Positions 51,101 to 60,297 of a stretch of DNA of 64,000 nt are shown piece after piece (the first letter of the stretch is position 1; the number at the start of each line of letters is the position of its first letter). The notes under the pieces were generated by a model. The model had not been told where the DNA came from. It saw only the letters and a program-made list of their open reading frames with translations, and ran no database searches. Origin of the DNA: Maniola hyperantus (lineage: Eukaryota; Arthropoda; Insecta; Lepidoptera; Nymphalidae). A program made the translations under genes and the position numbers. The stretch lies in the NCBI RefSeq assembly GCF_902806685.2, contig NC_048542.1, forward strand, positions 2,526,533-2,590,532, written 5' to 3'.

Positions 51101-54100
51101 CGACGGCCGTTTAAAAGGAGTAAAATATTGTCAGGGTTCATGTATGTACCTATGTGAGTTTTTTTTTATTCCAGCATAAGTTTTAAATGCCTAAACAGAT
51201 TTGGATTTATAGGGTAGGTTACATCCTCCCCAGTAATTCTGGCTATAACTATAACGGTGTAAACTGACAGAAAGTTCTCGGACGTAAGCTTCTGATATTG
51301 CCAGAGTGTGTACAGAGACAGAAAGTGTTCTGCCAGACAATTTCTGATAACAATTGAGTGCGGTAACTGCCTCAGTTGTTGAGAACTACGAAATTATAGA
51401 CAGTCATATATTTGTAACGATTTTAGAAAGATTTGTGCAGAAATTGTAATGTTTGTATAAATTGGTGGTCAGATCTTTCAGTACCTGGGCATGCGCGACC
51501 TGGCGCGCAGCGCGCGCGTGTGCAAGCTGTGGCAGACGCTCGCCGCCGCGCCCGCGCTTTGGAGACATGTGCGGATGAAGAACTCGCACGTGAGTGCACC
51601 TATACTATCTTTTCATAACGTCTATCGGTTTTTCGAACTGTGCCCTGCCTATTGCCACTGGAATTGGGTATTTGCCTGTGTCAAAAATAAATTATTTCTC
51701 AGTGATTATTAAATAGAGGGTCTTCCAAAATATGTAAAATCCACGTCCTTTGTTAGTTTTAAGTGTAAAAACCATTTTAAATTATCGATTCAACTAAAAA
51801 AAGTACGTCAAATTATTGTGACGTCACATTTCATTATTTCATAGTAGCTCGCATACCAAGCGCGCGTTTTGACGTTTGATAAAAAGTTACTGATTTGACT
51901 AGTTGTCAAATACCGAATTTAGATAATATAATTCCGTCCCAGGTTAGCGACTGGGCAGGCCTGTGCACCGCGCTGAAGCGCCACGGCACGCGCTGGCTGG
52001 ACCTGCGCAAGATGCTGTTACCGCCAAACGATGCTCTCTTCTGGGACCACTTCGCGCAACACATTGGTGCCGTCGACACGCTCGAGAGGTGAGTATTCGT
52101 GAATGAGTGGTGCCCACAGAAATCCTTATAATAAGGCACTAGAAATGCTGTGTACGCGTGATCTTGATGCGGACGTCGCAAGTGCAACGATGTGTGAGGT
52201 AAGCGAACGGATGATGCGGCGCATTTGCAACCTTAACGCGCTAATCCTACGACTTAATTATGTCTGCACAGCATTGAGCGTAAATGTATTTGCGTGATTG
52301 CGTATAACTGTGTTTGTGTATGAAGTAAGGCAGCGACATTCGTTCTGTATAGTTCGAAGTGGTACACAGCAGTTCTGATGCATTATTATTAGGATTTCTG
52401 TGATGGGGCCCTTGTAATGGGCTTCCGAGATGGTCAAGCAGCTTGACGTCAAGGACGTAGATTTTTGCTTGACCGTTTACAAAGTTTAGCTTAATACTTG
52501 AGGATGCATTTATTTGCTTTGCTTGACGCGACTTTAGGACAGTGTTCGAGATATGAAAAAGTGTCGTTGGCATGATCAAGCTACTTGCGACCGTCAAACA
52601 GCTTAATCAAGCAAGACAAAACTACGTGCTTGACTGTCTCGGAAGCCCTTAAGGGTCAAGATCTTTATACATGACGCCAAGTGTGGTTTTGCTCGTGCAG
52701 GTTAGAGCTGTGCCGCTGCCCCGCGCGCGCGGTGCAGGCGGCGTGCGAGAGGCTGCCCGGCCTGCGCGCGCTGGCGGCGCCCGCCATCCGCGACGCGCGC
52801 CTCGACCCCTCGCCCCTCGCCCTCCTGCCCAGACTAGAGCTGCTACGACTCAAGGTTAGTTGCGGTATTCTACAGGATATAATTCGGAAAGTATGCTCGA
52901 GAACTTTTTGACCTGGTTCATCCTTCGCCTTCTACTATTACCACAAGGCATCGCCAAGGTCTGCCCCCGTGCGTAGTTGAAATTCCACGGACACGTACGA
53001 AGCGATTTGTCTCCTCGTTTCTAATTGGAACCTGAAGGATATGGAACGCCCTTCCAGCATCAGATTTCCCCTCCACTTTTAATATAGGTTAAGTCAAGAG
53101 TGAATAGGCATCTTCTAGGCAAGTGCCCTCTATCTAGGCTGCATCATCACTTGCCAGCAAGTCTGGTTGAAGCTAAGCACTAGCCGCTGTTGGTGCGAGA
53201 AACCAGAATCTGTGCATCTTCCCTAAACCGGCTCTTACTGTTTCAGAGTTTGGCCGGTCTCTCCCTCACACGCGACCTGCGGCCGCTCGCGGCGCTCACT
53301 CGCCTGCAGCACCTGTCGCTCACGTCCATCAAGGAGCTGGGCTGGTGCGCCTGCGAGGTGGTCGGCCAGCTCGAGCAGCTGGAGTCCTTGGAGCTGGGCG
53401 AGTGTTCGTTCGGCGGATCGTTCGCCGCGGCACTGGGCAAGGTATCGTCTCTCACACGCCGACTCGTGCTCACTGGAGCTGGGCTGGTGTTGTCCCTCTG
53501 TCCCCTGGCGCCTGGTGCGTGGTGTTGTAGCGTGTCCTCTGTTGCAGCTGGTGAAGCTGCGGCGGCTGCGGCTGGAGCGTGGCGTGGCGCACTGCGCGGC
53601 GCCCGCGCTGCTGCGCGCGCTGGCGGCGCTGCCCAAGCTCACGAGGCTCGAACTGGTCAACTTCGACGTCAAGGTGAGATGTGATGCAGACATCAACATC
53701 ATGATCCGGACTTAGTAATAAACTGAAGAACGTGTTGAGACACCTAAATTATGTAGCTACTGAAACGCTAATTCATTAATATCTACTTATATTAGGAATA
53801 TCTAAATATATAAAAGGAAAAGGTGACTGACTGACTGACTGACTGATCTATCAACGCACAGCTCACTACTGGACGGATCGGGCTGAAATTTGGTGTGCAG
53901 ATAGCCATTATGACGTAGGCATCCGCTAGGAAAGGATTTTTAAAAATTCAATCCCTAAAGGGGTAAAACAGTGGTTTGAAAGTGTAGTGTGTAGACGCGG
54001 ACGAAGTAGCGGGCATAAGCCAGTATTTATTAATTAAAAAAGATCTATATACACATTTTCACTCACACACATATACTCACACACATACACAAATGCTATT

Positions 54101-55751
54101 TTTCGATTGCTTATTTCTAATACATATTTTGTGTATACATATTTAGATTTTTTCTCGCTTGGTGTAAAATACCGTATTGTATTGTTCGCAGGTCGGCTTC
54201 GACGACGCGCTCGCCGAGTGCACAAACATCCAGAGACTGCTCATCATCCCCACATACGTGTCACAGTCCGCCACCACTAACAAGCAGGCACGTAAATACT
54301 AATATTGTAAATGCGAAAGTGTGTCTGTCTGCTAGCTTTTTGCCCACGGCCGTTTTTGACGAAATTTGGAAGATAGCTTGCATCCCAAGGATCGCATAAA
54401 TTACTTTTTGCCCTGAAAAATCATAGAGATTTGTCCCGGAAAATCAAAGAGAATTGTCTCGGAAAATCAGAGATTTGTCCCGGAAAATCGAAGATTTGTC
54501 TCCGAAAATCAAAGAGATCCCGCGGGATTCAAATCCATTTGATGAAGTCGCGGGTATCTAGTGTACGAGATAGCTCGTACACTAGAGCCCTGGGACTCAC
54601 AATTTGTACGCAAAAGCACGTAGCCTTAAGCGTATAATTTTACATAAGTTAATGTAATTGACAGGTGCTAAGCGGCGTGCTGAGACTAAAGGAGACACTC
54701 ACTCACCTGATGTGGGGCGTCACCATCGAGCTGCTGCGCGTCACGGAACTATTCATAGACCAATGCGAGGCCGGCGAGGGCGAGAGCAAGCGGCGCGACG
54801 TGGGCGAGTGCATCCCCGTGCTGAAGCCCGTGCCCGGCTGCAGGCTGCCCGACGACCATCGCACCGTCGCCGGACCGCCGCAGGTAACAGACGCGCATCG
54901 ACGTTCATCATCATCAACCGATAGACGTTCACTGCTTGACATAAGTCTCTTGTACGGACTTTTTCACACGCCACGCCAGCGGCCGCTTGCGACTCGTTTG
55001 ATGTCGTTTGTCCACCTAGTGGGGAGTCTAATACGAGATCGCCATTCTAGCACCTTGGGACCCCAATGTTTATCGGTTTTTCGAACTATGTGCCCGGCTC
55101 ATTGCCACTAGTTTCGCAACCTGCTAAGCTATGCCGGTTACTCTAGTTCTACGGATCTCCTCATTTCTGACTCGATCATGTAGAGAAACTACAAACACCT
55201 TTTCAGCTCTCTTCAACATCCGCTGAGAGTGACTCTGAGCTTACTTATGAAGCCCATATTACTAAATTGTTAAATAATAAGCTAACTCATAGCTGTGATA
55301 GCCTAGTGGTTAGGATGTCCGCCTTCTAATCGGGGAACAGAAGATCAAAATAAGGAGGTCGGGGGTTCGATTCCGGGCACGGACCTCTAACTTTTCGGAG
55401 TTATGTGCATTTTTAAGTAATAAAATATCACTTGCTTTAACGGTGAAGGAAAACATCGTGAGGAAACCTGCATGCCTGAGAGTTCTCCATAATGTTCTAA
55501 TCTGCCCATGACCAGCGTGGTAGACTATGGCCAAACCTTTCTCACTCTGAGAGGAGACCCGTGCTCTGCAGTGAGCCGGAAATGGGTTGATCATGAAGCT
55601 AACTTAATGTTGTGTTCGGTTGCAGGTGGAGATCTTGCCCATACCGACGCTACAGCGCCTGCTGTCGGCACAGCTGCCCAATACCAAGCTCAAGCTGCTG
55701 CGCATCCCCTTCCATGCCACCTGGCGCCAGTCGCTGGCGGACTTCCAGTAG
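24127..55751 (+). CDS. MBD / PHD / AT-hook / F-box / LRR chromatin protein (about 24 exons)
   Basis: Exons: 24127-24283, 26418-26924, 27752-27868, 38501-38716, 39320-39381, 40121-40318, 40775-40872, 41257-41404, 41819-41952, 44606-44663, 44732-44827, 45675-45806, 46115-46357, 47036-47304, 50478-50501, 50762-50927, 51473-51589, 51943-52088, 52701-52854, 53247-53441, 53548-53673, 54192-54287, 54665-54883, 55626-55751. They join in phase to about 1267 residues. Seen in order: acidic N-terminus; FKGFD repeated at 203-207 and 242-246; MBD/TAM-like domain about 372-447 (GWKRELVY, YYTPQGKKLRS, FSFF); proline-rich linkers; PHD finger about 602-643 (C4HC3); AT-hook RRRGRP at 845-850; F-box about 876-914 (IFQYLGMRDLARSARVCKLW); leucine-rich repeats from about 963 to the stop. 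The likely role, inferred, is a DNA/histone reader that recruits SKP1-cullin ligase. I cannot name it; fly sba (an MBD protein) is a guess, and KDM2/FBXL19 have a comparable layout with CXXC in place of MBD. Exons 44606-44663 and 50478-50501 are least certain; intron 22 seems to use a GC donor. Confidence 0.85.
24284..26417 (+). other. Intron 1 of the MBD/F-box gene
   Basis: Mostly AT-rich single-copy-looking DNA. Traces of dispersed repeats at about 25315-25350 and 25675-25775. No exon or RNA gene recognised. Confidence 0.5.
27137..27272. mobile_element. Foldback (MITE-like) element
   Basis: Imperfect arms around GCTCTTCA...GCGCGCAAAT, in intron 2 of the MBD/F-box gene, followed by a minisatellite. 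Confidence 0.5.
27285..27345 (+). repeat. Minisatellite, unit ACATATAAATGTG
   Basis: About four to five copies of a 13-15 base unit. Confidence 0.8.
28442..29931 (-). repeat. 3' LTR of the Gypsy-type element
   Basis: Partner of the LTR at 36371-37860. The block at 29101-29173 is a run of CGTAAA-like units. An imperfect hairpin at about 29511-29582 pairs GTGAGATTTTCCTGGA with its complement. Equal LTR lengths imply little change since insertion. Confidence 0.93.
29932..29944 (-). other. Polypurine tract
   Basis: Directly before the downstream LTR the minus strand reads GGAGGGGAAGTAT, the expected plus-strand primer for reverse transcription. Confidence 0.7.
30752..33939 (-). CDS. pol: pol polyprotein of the Gypsy-type element (protease, RT, RNase H, integrase)
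   Basis: An uninterrupted frame of just over 1049 residues runs down to the stop at 30752. No ATG is evident at its 5' end; the frame is open up to the gag end and is probably entered by -1 frameshifting. Counting residues from 33901: aspartic protease LLDSGACAS (D41); reverse transcriptase with IDLSSSFWQIPL (about 291) and YIDD (360-363); RNase H with D512, E553 and D578; integrase zinc finger H706, H713, C743, C746; integrase catalytic triad D776, D836, E872; then a chromatin-interaction-type C-terminal stretch. All key catalytic residues are present, so the enzyme set looks functional. Confidence 0.95.
33937..35204 (-). pseudogene. gag of the Gypsy-type element, with a frame break
   Basis: The first frame starts at ATG 35204 and stops at 34992 after 70 residues. 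The reading then continues in another frame, open from about 34995 down to TAA at 33937. The second part carries a Gag-like central region and, near its end, two cysteine-histidine knuckle motifs (CYKCGKGNHSFKFC is a clear CCHC; CFSCGRQNFTVKTC lacks the histidine). The switch lies at a run of five A's on the minus strand, so a single-base change in a homopolymer, or a sequencing error, is the simplest explanation. It does not match a standard -1 slippery heptamer. The product would be the capsid/nucleocapsid precursor. Confidence 0.8.
33940..33946 (-). promoter_or_regulatory. Probable -1 ribosomal frameshift site at the gag-pol junction
   Basis: On the minus strand the last two gag codons lie in the heptamer A AAA AAC, the classic X XXY YYZ pattern, followed at once by the gag TAA. 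A shift of -1 here enters the open pol frame exactly. No downstream stem was modelled. Confidence 0.75.
36357..36368 (-). other. Primer binding site (tRNA-Lys type)
   Basis: Two bases inside the 5' LTR edge, the minus strand reads TGGCGCCCGAAC. This matches the complement of the 3' end of a tRNA-Lys, the primer class used by several Gypsy elements and lentiviruses. Confidence 0.8.
36371..37860 (-). repeat. 5' LTR of the Gypsy-type element
   Basis: This copy is upstream in the element's own orientation and should carry its promoter. Compared by eye with 28442-29931 it has the same length and I found no difference in the stretches checked. It contains the repeated AACGTAAA block (37030-37102) and an imperfect hairpin (about 37440-37512). 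Confidence 0.93.
38190..38308. mobile_element. Foldback (MITE-like) element
   Basis: Arms TCCTCCTGTGGTAGTGGAGC and its near complement; the right half alone recurs at about 27483-27560. Confidence 0.7.
39483..39677. mobile_element. Foldback (MITE-like) element
   Basis: Ends CCGGGGGGTGATTACGTA and TACGTAATCACCCCGCCGG enclose about 155 bp, in intron 5 of the MBD/F-box gene. Confidence 0.7.
41462..41667 (+). repeat. Dispersed repeat family G, copy 1
   Basis: About 205 bp shared with 62905-63113, including TTCGTACCGCCTAACAGTC and GATTTGCGATCAGCAACACA. It is probably a retrotransposon 3' tail. Confidence 0.65.
42174..43134. mobile_element. Long foldback DNA element with nested palindrome
   Basis: Outer arms TTATAAACTAGGATA and TATCCTAGTTTATAA. 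Inside, 42206-42538 is itself a palindrome containing AAAACCGACTTCGTTACATA and its complement. A run of A's lies at about 42800-42824. No transposase frame, so non-autonomous. Confidence 0.75.
45192..45416 (+). repeat. Dispersed repeat family F, copy 1
   Basis: About 220 bp nearly identical to 48662-48881. Both end in a CTCGTAGCTTTA...TTAAGTT tail that also occurs alone at 10973-11160 and 38727-38850. It is probably a non-LTR or SINE tail. Confidence 0.7.
46784..47009. mobile_element. Foldback (MITE-like) element abutting an exon
   Basis: Arms of more than 35 bp (ACACGAGTAGATAT, ACCAGAGGGGAAACTTCA and complements). It ends 26 bases before exon 47036-47304 and so forms much of that acceptor region. 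Confidence 0.8.
48662..48881 (+). repeat. Dispersed repeat family F, copy 2
   Basis: Partner of 45192-45416, in the same intron block of the MBD/F-box gene and the same orientation. Confidence 0.7.
49272..49417. mobile_element. MITE-like repeat, copy 2
   Basis: Reverse-complement relative of 4404-4560. Confidence 0.6.
49488..49772. mobile_element. Foldback element with internal duplication
   Basis: Ends ACCTGTAAGTTTTACTCGCG and its near complement. The internal block TTATAAGAGTGTTTACATTA occurs twice. Confidence 0.7.
49888..50045. mobile_element. Foldback (MITE-like) element
   Basis: Ends GGACCTCTCGCACTAC and GTAGTGCGCGAGGTTCC, flanked by TTA. Confidence 0.65.
50206..50327. mobile_element. 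122-bp MITE with TTA target duplication (PIF/Harbinger-like)
   Basis: Near-perfect terminal inverted repeats CGCTGGCCATACACGATC and complement, flanked by TTA at 50203-50205 and 50328-50330. A 3-bp TTA duplication is typical of PIF/Harbinger. Confidence 0.75.
52407..52655. mobile_element. Foldback (MITE-like) element
   Basis: Arms GGGCTTCCGAGATGGTCAAG and near complement, ending 45 bases before exon 52701-52854. Confidence 0.7.
52915..53190 (+). repeat. Non-LTR retrotransposon 3' tail
   Basis: Contains AAGAGTGAATAGGCATCTTC and TGCATCATCACTTGCCA, a tail seen with other lepidopteran non-LTR elements. A shorter relative lies at about 5990-6100. Confidence 0.55.
53808..54024 (+). repeat. Dispersed repeat family B (GACTGACTGATCTATCAACGC)
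   Basis: About 215 bp. Plus-strand relatives: 6536-6620, 13598-13818, 16610-16852, 44354-44578. Minus-strand relatives: 1610-1826, 9780-9930, 15612-15830, 46382-46590. The end carries GGACGAAGT.GCGGGCAT, shared with family A, so both may use the same retrotransposition tail. Confidence 0.75.
54420..54525 (+). repeat. Internal tandem repeat within a family A copy
   Basis: About four units of 23-27 bases resembling TTGTCCCGGAAAATCAAAGA. Confidence 0.75.
55290..55602 (+). repeat. tRNA-derived SINE, plus-strand copy
   Basis: In the last intron of the MBD/F-box gene, ending about 25 bases before the final acceptor at 55625. It has the A-box-like and B-box (GGTTCGATTCC, about 55364) sequences, with roughly 19 extra bases between them relative to the copy at 18893-19196. 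Confidence 0.85.
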
Positions 55752-55917
55752 CACCCACTCCATCTTGTACGCTACCTCCGCCTACCGCCTACGCGTTACC
55801 AACAGCTTGACAGAAGATGATGATGGGCTTGGATTTATGCCCATTTTGACCATCATTCTTTAAAAACTTGAAGTTGTGCACGATTACGCGCATCGACGCA
55901 GTATCCGCTCAGTCGGT

Positions 55918-56275
55918 CTTGTAACTCAAAAACGGCCCATAACCTACCGTATACGGAGACAGGTTATGGGCCCAGACTTCTAAATAAAAAATAAATTTAA
56001 TACCGGTACAGCATTTCGCCGAATTGTTAGCATGTTACTCAAAAACTTGCCTCAGCTCATAACCTACCCTATAGGGCGGTAGGTTATAGGCCCAGACTTC
56101 TAAATAAAAATAAATTTAATATCGGTACAGCATTTCGCCGAATTGTTAGCTTGTTACCCAACAACGTGCCTCGGCTCATAATCTACCCTATCCGGTAGGT
56201 TTAGCCCGGACTTCAAAATAAGAAGAGGTTTGATGCCGATAAAGCATTTTGCCGATTTGTTAGCTACTCAACATC
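55918..56275 (+). repeat. Tandem 120-bp repeat, three copies, each with a hairpin
   Basis: Units begin CATAACCTACC at 55938, 56058 and, as CATAATCTACC, 56177. Each carries the complement GGTAGGTTAT (or a close variant) 15-25 bases on, then CAGACTTCTAAATAAAA and GCATTTCGCCGAATTGTTAG. The third copy is most diverged. It begins within 170 bases of the MBD/F-box stop codon. Confidence 0.85.
55983..55988 (+). terminator. Candidate poly(A) signal of the MBD/F-box gene
   Basis: AATAAA about 230 bases past the stop codon, inside the first unit of a tandem repeat that duplicates it. Another candidate is AATAAA at 60645-60650, followed by GT-rich sequence, which would imply a 3' UTR near 4.9 kb. Confidence 0.35.
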
Positions 56276-57903
56276 CAGAAATGAAAACACCCCTACGTAC
56301 ATGTTGCGAATACGTCTACTTGTGCAATACCGCGCACGGCGCTTCACTAGTCTTCTGCGTTTATACAAGTTGTATAAAGTAAATAAGCGTGAGCTTAATG
56401 AAATTATTTTGAACTAGATGATGCAAGCGACTTCGTTTGTGTGGATTTAGGTTTTTGAAATCGCGTTGCACTGTCGCGACGTGATTGAAGGACTAATAAA
56501 CATTTCGCATTTATAATATGGATAGTGATTTCGTGATCCGTTTTGCACCGCGTCGTTTGCCGCTCAAGCAAAAGCCAGCCCTTTGAAAACATTACACGTG
56601 AAAAATATACCACAGAATATGTAATGGTAATAGTACCTTACTGGTACAGAAGGCTCACTTCCCAAAGACGTTTAAATAAATACTCTTGTTACGATGCAAT
56701 AAAGGGCAATTGAGCTCGCGCAGCACTGCGGTTTATAGTTACATACATGAAATTTGACACATGAAGCTAAAATGGCGCTTGAGGAGTTAAATTGTACGTG
56801 TACCTATTCACTCATTATACCTACTTGAAGCAGATGTGGTCCGACCTCTCGCTCTAATTTGGTAGTCGAAGTGGTATAGGGATAATTATTATGCATCCAA
56901 AATGTCATTATTTTAAAGATGAACCGTACTTTTGACATTACAGTTGACCCATAGAGTTAAAATGGCACGTGAGAAGTCATTTTGTATGGACTATATTACA
57001 ATTGACGAAATTTCGGTGCCGTAGCCTCCCACCAGACCAGACCAGAAATTTAGAAATTATAAAATTCCAAATCCCTGCCAGGAATCGAACCTACACTCAA
57101 TGATGCTTTCGAGTGTAGTAAAACTTCAACTTAGTTCTTGTGTGTTTACGAAATAACCAATTCGCAAATATAAAAACCCGAGGGTGTTCGATAGTGTTAA
57201 GACGTAGTGAGAGAGAAATATTTTATCCAATAACCCGATTCATATGAAGTAACTATATTAATTACTGTTTAATGATATCTAATTATTATTCTAGATTTAT
57301 TCTCGTTGTAAGGCTGTAAATATTATCTATGTCTAGTGATCAGTGCCTAGATTTTGATTTTTGTCTCGTTTATTTTCAAAATGACTTTCTTTCGTTTTTA
57401 TCATGTATGTATTCATTATGTTGTATCATGTATAATTGAAATGACATTTATATAAGAAACTGTGAAAGAAATGGTTTTAGGTTTTTTAAAATCCCGTGGG
57501 AACTCTTTGATGTTCCTGGATAAAAAGTAGCCTATGTCCTTTCCCGGGATGTAAGCTAACTCCGTACCAAATTTCATCAAAATTGGTTAAACTGTTGGGC
57601 CGTGAAAAGCTAGAAGACAGACAGACACACTTTCGCAGTTATAATATTAGTATGGATTATTTTATGCATGCACTACGGAGAGGACACTCCATAGCATGCA
57701 CTAAATTACTATACAATCATAACAATTGTCTTAGAAAACTAAACGTCTGCACTAAAGTACGATACAAAAGCATTGAACCTGCGCAGTGGGCGATTTATCG
57801 ATCCACTAGCAGCTGGCTGACGCCAACGATTTCGTCCACGTGGCTATAGGGTTTTTCGAAGTCCCACGGATTTTCTAGGCCAAAGTGTCACCAACTCCGT
57901 ACT

Positions 57904-58040
57904 ACTCTATCCACGGAAACTAAAATACAGGCTCGTTTGTGATTGGTTGATCACTCAATATGACGTCCACTGACTTGTGTTCGTCATCTGTATCTGATAA
58001 CGTATTAAGCGTTATATTAACTTCTCCCCGTGGATAGAGT
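57904..58040. mobile_element. Foldback element
   Basis: Ends ACTCTATCCACGG and CCGTGGATAGAGT, directly adjoining the next foldback. Confidence 0.55.
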
Positions 58041-58220
58041 GTACAGTACGCGGCAGAAAGTAATGTACATCGACATATAGAAGGCGATAGCAGATTTGTA
58101 GAGCGTTGTCCCTGTCATTGAGACCGACAAAACGTCATATAGGTACGAGTGACAGAGACAACGCTCTACAAAGCCGAATTTTCATTCTAATGGCCGATGC
58201 TTTCTGCTGCGTACTGTACA
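58040..58220. mobile_element. Foldback (MITE-like) element
   Basis: Ends TGTACAGTACGCGGCAGAAA and near complement; the inner arms include AGAGCGTTGTC. Confidence 0.7.
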
Positions 58221-58910
58221 TTTGTCTAGTGTTGGCCAACTACGTAATAAAATTGGTAATCAATATGTTGGACAATTTCTGTTTGTATATAACGCGTCCA
58301 AAGTAAAAAAATGAAACCGTGTCCGCCATATTATAGAATGTAATAGAATAGAATAATGTTTATTCGAGGTATCATATAGGTGGTACATGGTGTAGGCAAT
58401 ATCGTCCTGTACAGCAGTGCAACATCTCAAACAGGTAGGCCACTCAGCTTGTATTGAGACGTAGGCACCTCAGACACAAACCTCAATACCAAATATCTGA
58501 GGTACCAGACGCCCCAACGCTGATATTGTGATGTTCTTGCTCTAAAATAATATTTTCGATGGATTTGCCCTACAAATTCAATTGGAAATTTGTCCTACAA
58601 AATCCATTGAAAAAAATTTGAATCGAAATATTATATTTGTAGCTAGGACGTGACAATATGGCGGACACGATTTTCCTTTCTTATTTTGGAGGCGGTGCAG
58701 TTTTGTTGCATTTTGGTTTGAATTAAAGAAAAATAAAATTATGTTTGTAAATTTCGCTAACAAATTCCGAAATAAGATAGTAGTAAAATGTATAAGTACA
58801 TTTTATTTCACTTCAGATATTCTTTATAATTTGTGGGTAGACAGATTTAACTAGAATCTAGATACAAAGCGGACGCCAAATTATAATTAGAAAAATAATG
58901 TGGCTAATTC

Positions 58911-59062
58911 CGTTGTCCACAATCTCTAAACTAAACTAAAATGACACGTCTAAATCTATTGCTATGCCTTTCATAATGTTGCTTGCGGAAAAGGCTAGCA
59001 TTAGATTTAGATTTGTTAATTTAGTTTGGTTCAAGAGATTGTGTACAAGAGAATCGGCCCCA
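58911..59062. mobile_element. Foldback MITE, copy 2
   Basis: Same family as 17051-17215, sharing CACAATCTCTAAACTAAACT and GAGAATCGGCCCC. Confidence 0.75.
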
Positions 59063-59148
59063 TTGAAGAGCTATTTATAGCACCAATTTGTTTTGTAAAG
59101 TTTTTCCTGCCTACCCTACACTACATACACCATCAACTTTAGAATACA

Positions 59149-59437
59149 GGTATAATTCCGAACCACGCTGCACGCAGCAGTGCTGTCACAGTCCTGTCGC
59201 GGAACTACTGGTCCCCATACAATCTCTATAAGCTTATATGACATTACATTCCGAGCTAGGCAGCAATGTTCCGCTACATTGCTGCCGCGACATTGCTGCC
59301 TAGCTCGGAATGTAATGTCATATTATAAGCTTATAAAGATTGTATGGGGACCAGAAGGGCCGCGACAGGACTGTGACAGCTGGTGACAGCACTGTTGCGG
59401 CAGCGCTGCTGCGTGCAGCGTGGTTCGGAATTATACC
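59149..59437. mobile_element. Near-perfect 289-bp palindrome (foldback MITE)
   Basis: GGTATAATTCCGAACCACGC and its complement are the ends; pairing continues almost to the centre at CATTGCTGCC. Confidence 0.85.
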
Positions 59438-59687
59438 TTACATGTAACACAAATTACTATTACGTATAAGTGACCTAAATTTTAATAGAACGGTTACACT
59501 TTCGTTTGATCTCGATTGGGCTAGTACATGTAGAACTTTGTTCAACTTTAAAAATAACTGATTTGGATTACCAAAGTATTCATTTAAAAATAACTCATTT
59601 GAGTTGCAAATGTATCATCGAGAGTGTAGCCCTCCAAAATGATTAATATTAGGCTTAGATGTTAAAATCTTTAATTTTTCACATATA

Positions 59688-59845
59688 GGGCCCGCGCAGA
59701 CGACGGACTATTGTCCGCGGAGGACAGAATTTGATTACCTTAAGAAAATCAACGCACACAATGGACTAAGTACGTCGAAAAATCGTAGTAACAGATGACG
59801 GATTTTTGTCCTCCGCGGACAATAGTCCCTCGTCTGTGTAGGCCT
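59688..59845. mobile_element. Foldback (MITE-like) element
   Basis: Arms GGACTATTGTCCGCGGAGGA and complement. A half-copy of related sequence occurs at about 62715-62765. Confidence 0.7.
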
Positions 59846-59887
59846 TTAGTAGATTTTATAGGAAAATATGTTGCGATTGTTCTATAA

Positions 59888-60297
59888 AGGTCAGCGCAGA
59901 CCGACCGGAGCACTACGCTCGTATGTTTGAGCACAATTCCTCAGACAATTTGATCCCATTACAATACGAGTAAAACTATGAAAGCTCGGTATTTGCAATG
60001 CAAAAGCATGATCGCACTGATCGCTGCCTGCATGTCGAAATTGTTTCGATGTAGCTGATGCCCGTGACTTTGACCATGTGGATGTAGGTTTTTAAAAATC
60101 CCGTGAGAACTCTTTGATTTGCCGAGCCTATAAGTCACGCAAAAAAATCATGTCGATCCGCTGCGCACCGTTCCGTTGCGTTGCGGCGTGATTAAAGGAC
60201 AAACCACAAACACACACTCGTATTTATAATATTCGTAGTGATTGGAGGACTATTAAAACTTAGATGGAGGAGATCTGCGGAGGTCTGCGCTGACCCT
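59888..60297. mobile_element. Foldback element with a nested family A repeat
   Basis: Ends AGGTCAGCGCAGACC and GGTCTGCGCTGACCCT; a family A repeat (60046-60240) sits inside. Confidence 0.55.

Noticed and set aside
53190..53684. 164-residue plus-strand open frame
   Set aside because: It runs through an intron between two LRR exons and mixes a real exon frame with a wrong frame. The spliced model keeps leucine-rich repeats on both sides.
55291..55380. tRNA gene
   Set aside because: A- and B-box sequences are present, but the arms do not close as a cloverleaf and a conserved SINE body follows. The same applies to 19110-19196 on the minus strand.
55918..56275. CRISPR-like array
   Set aside because: Regular spacing, but the whole unit repeats, without unique spacers, and the genome is eukaryotic. 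It is a tandem duplication.
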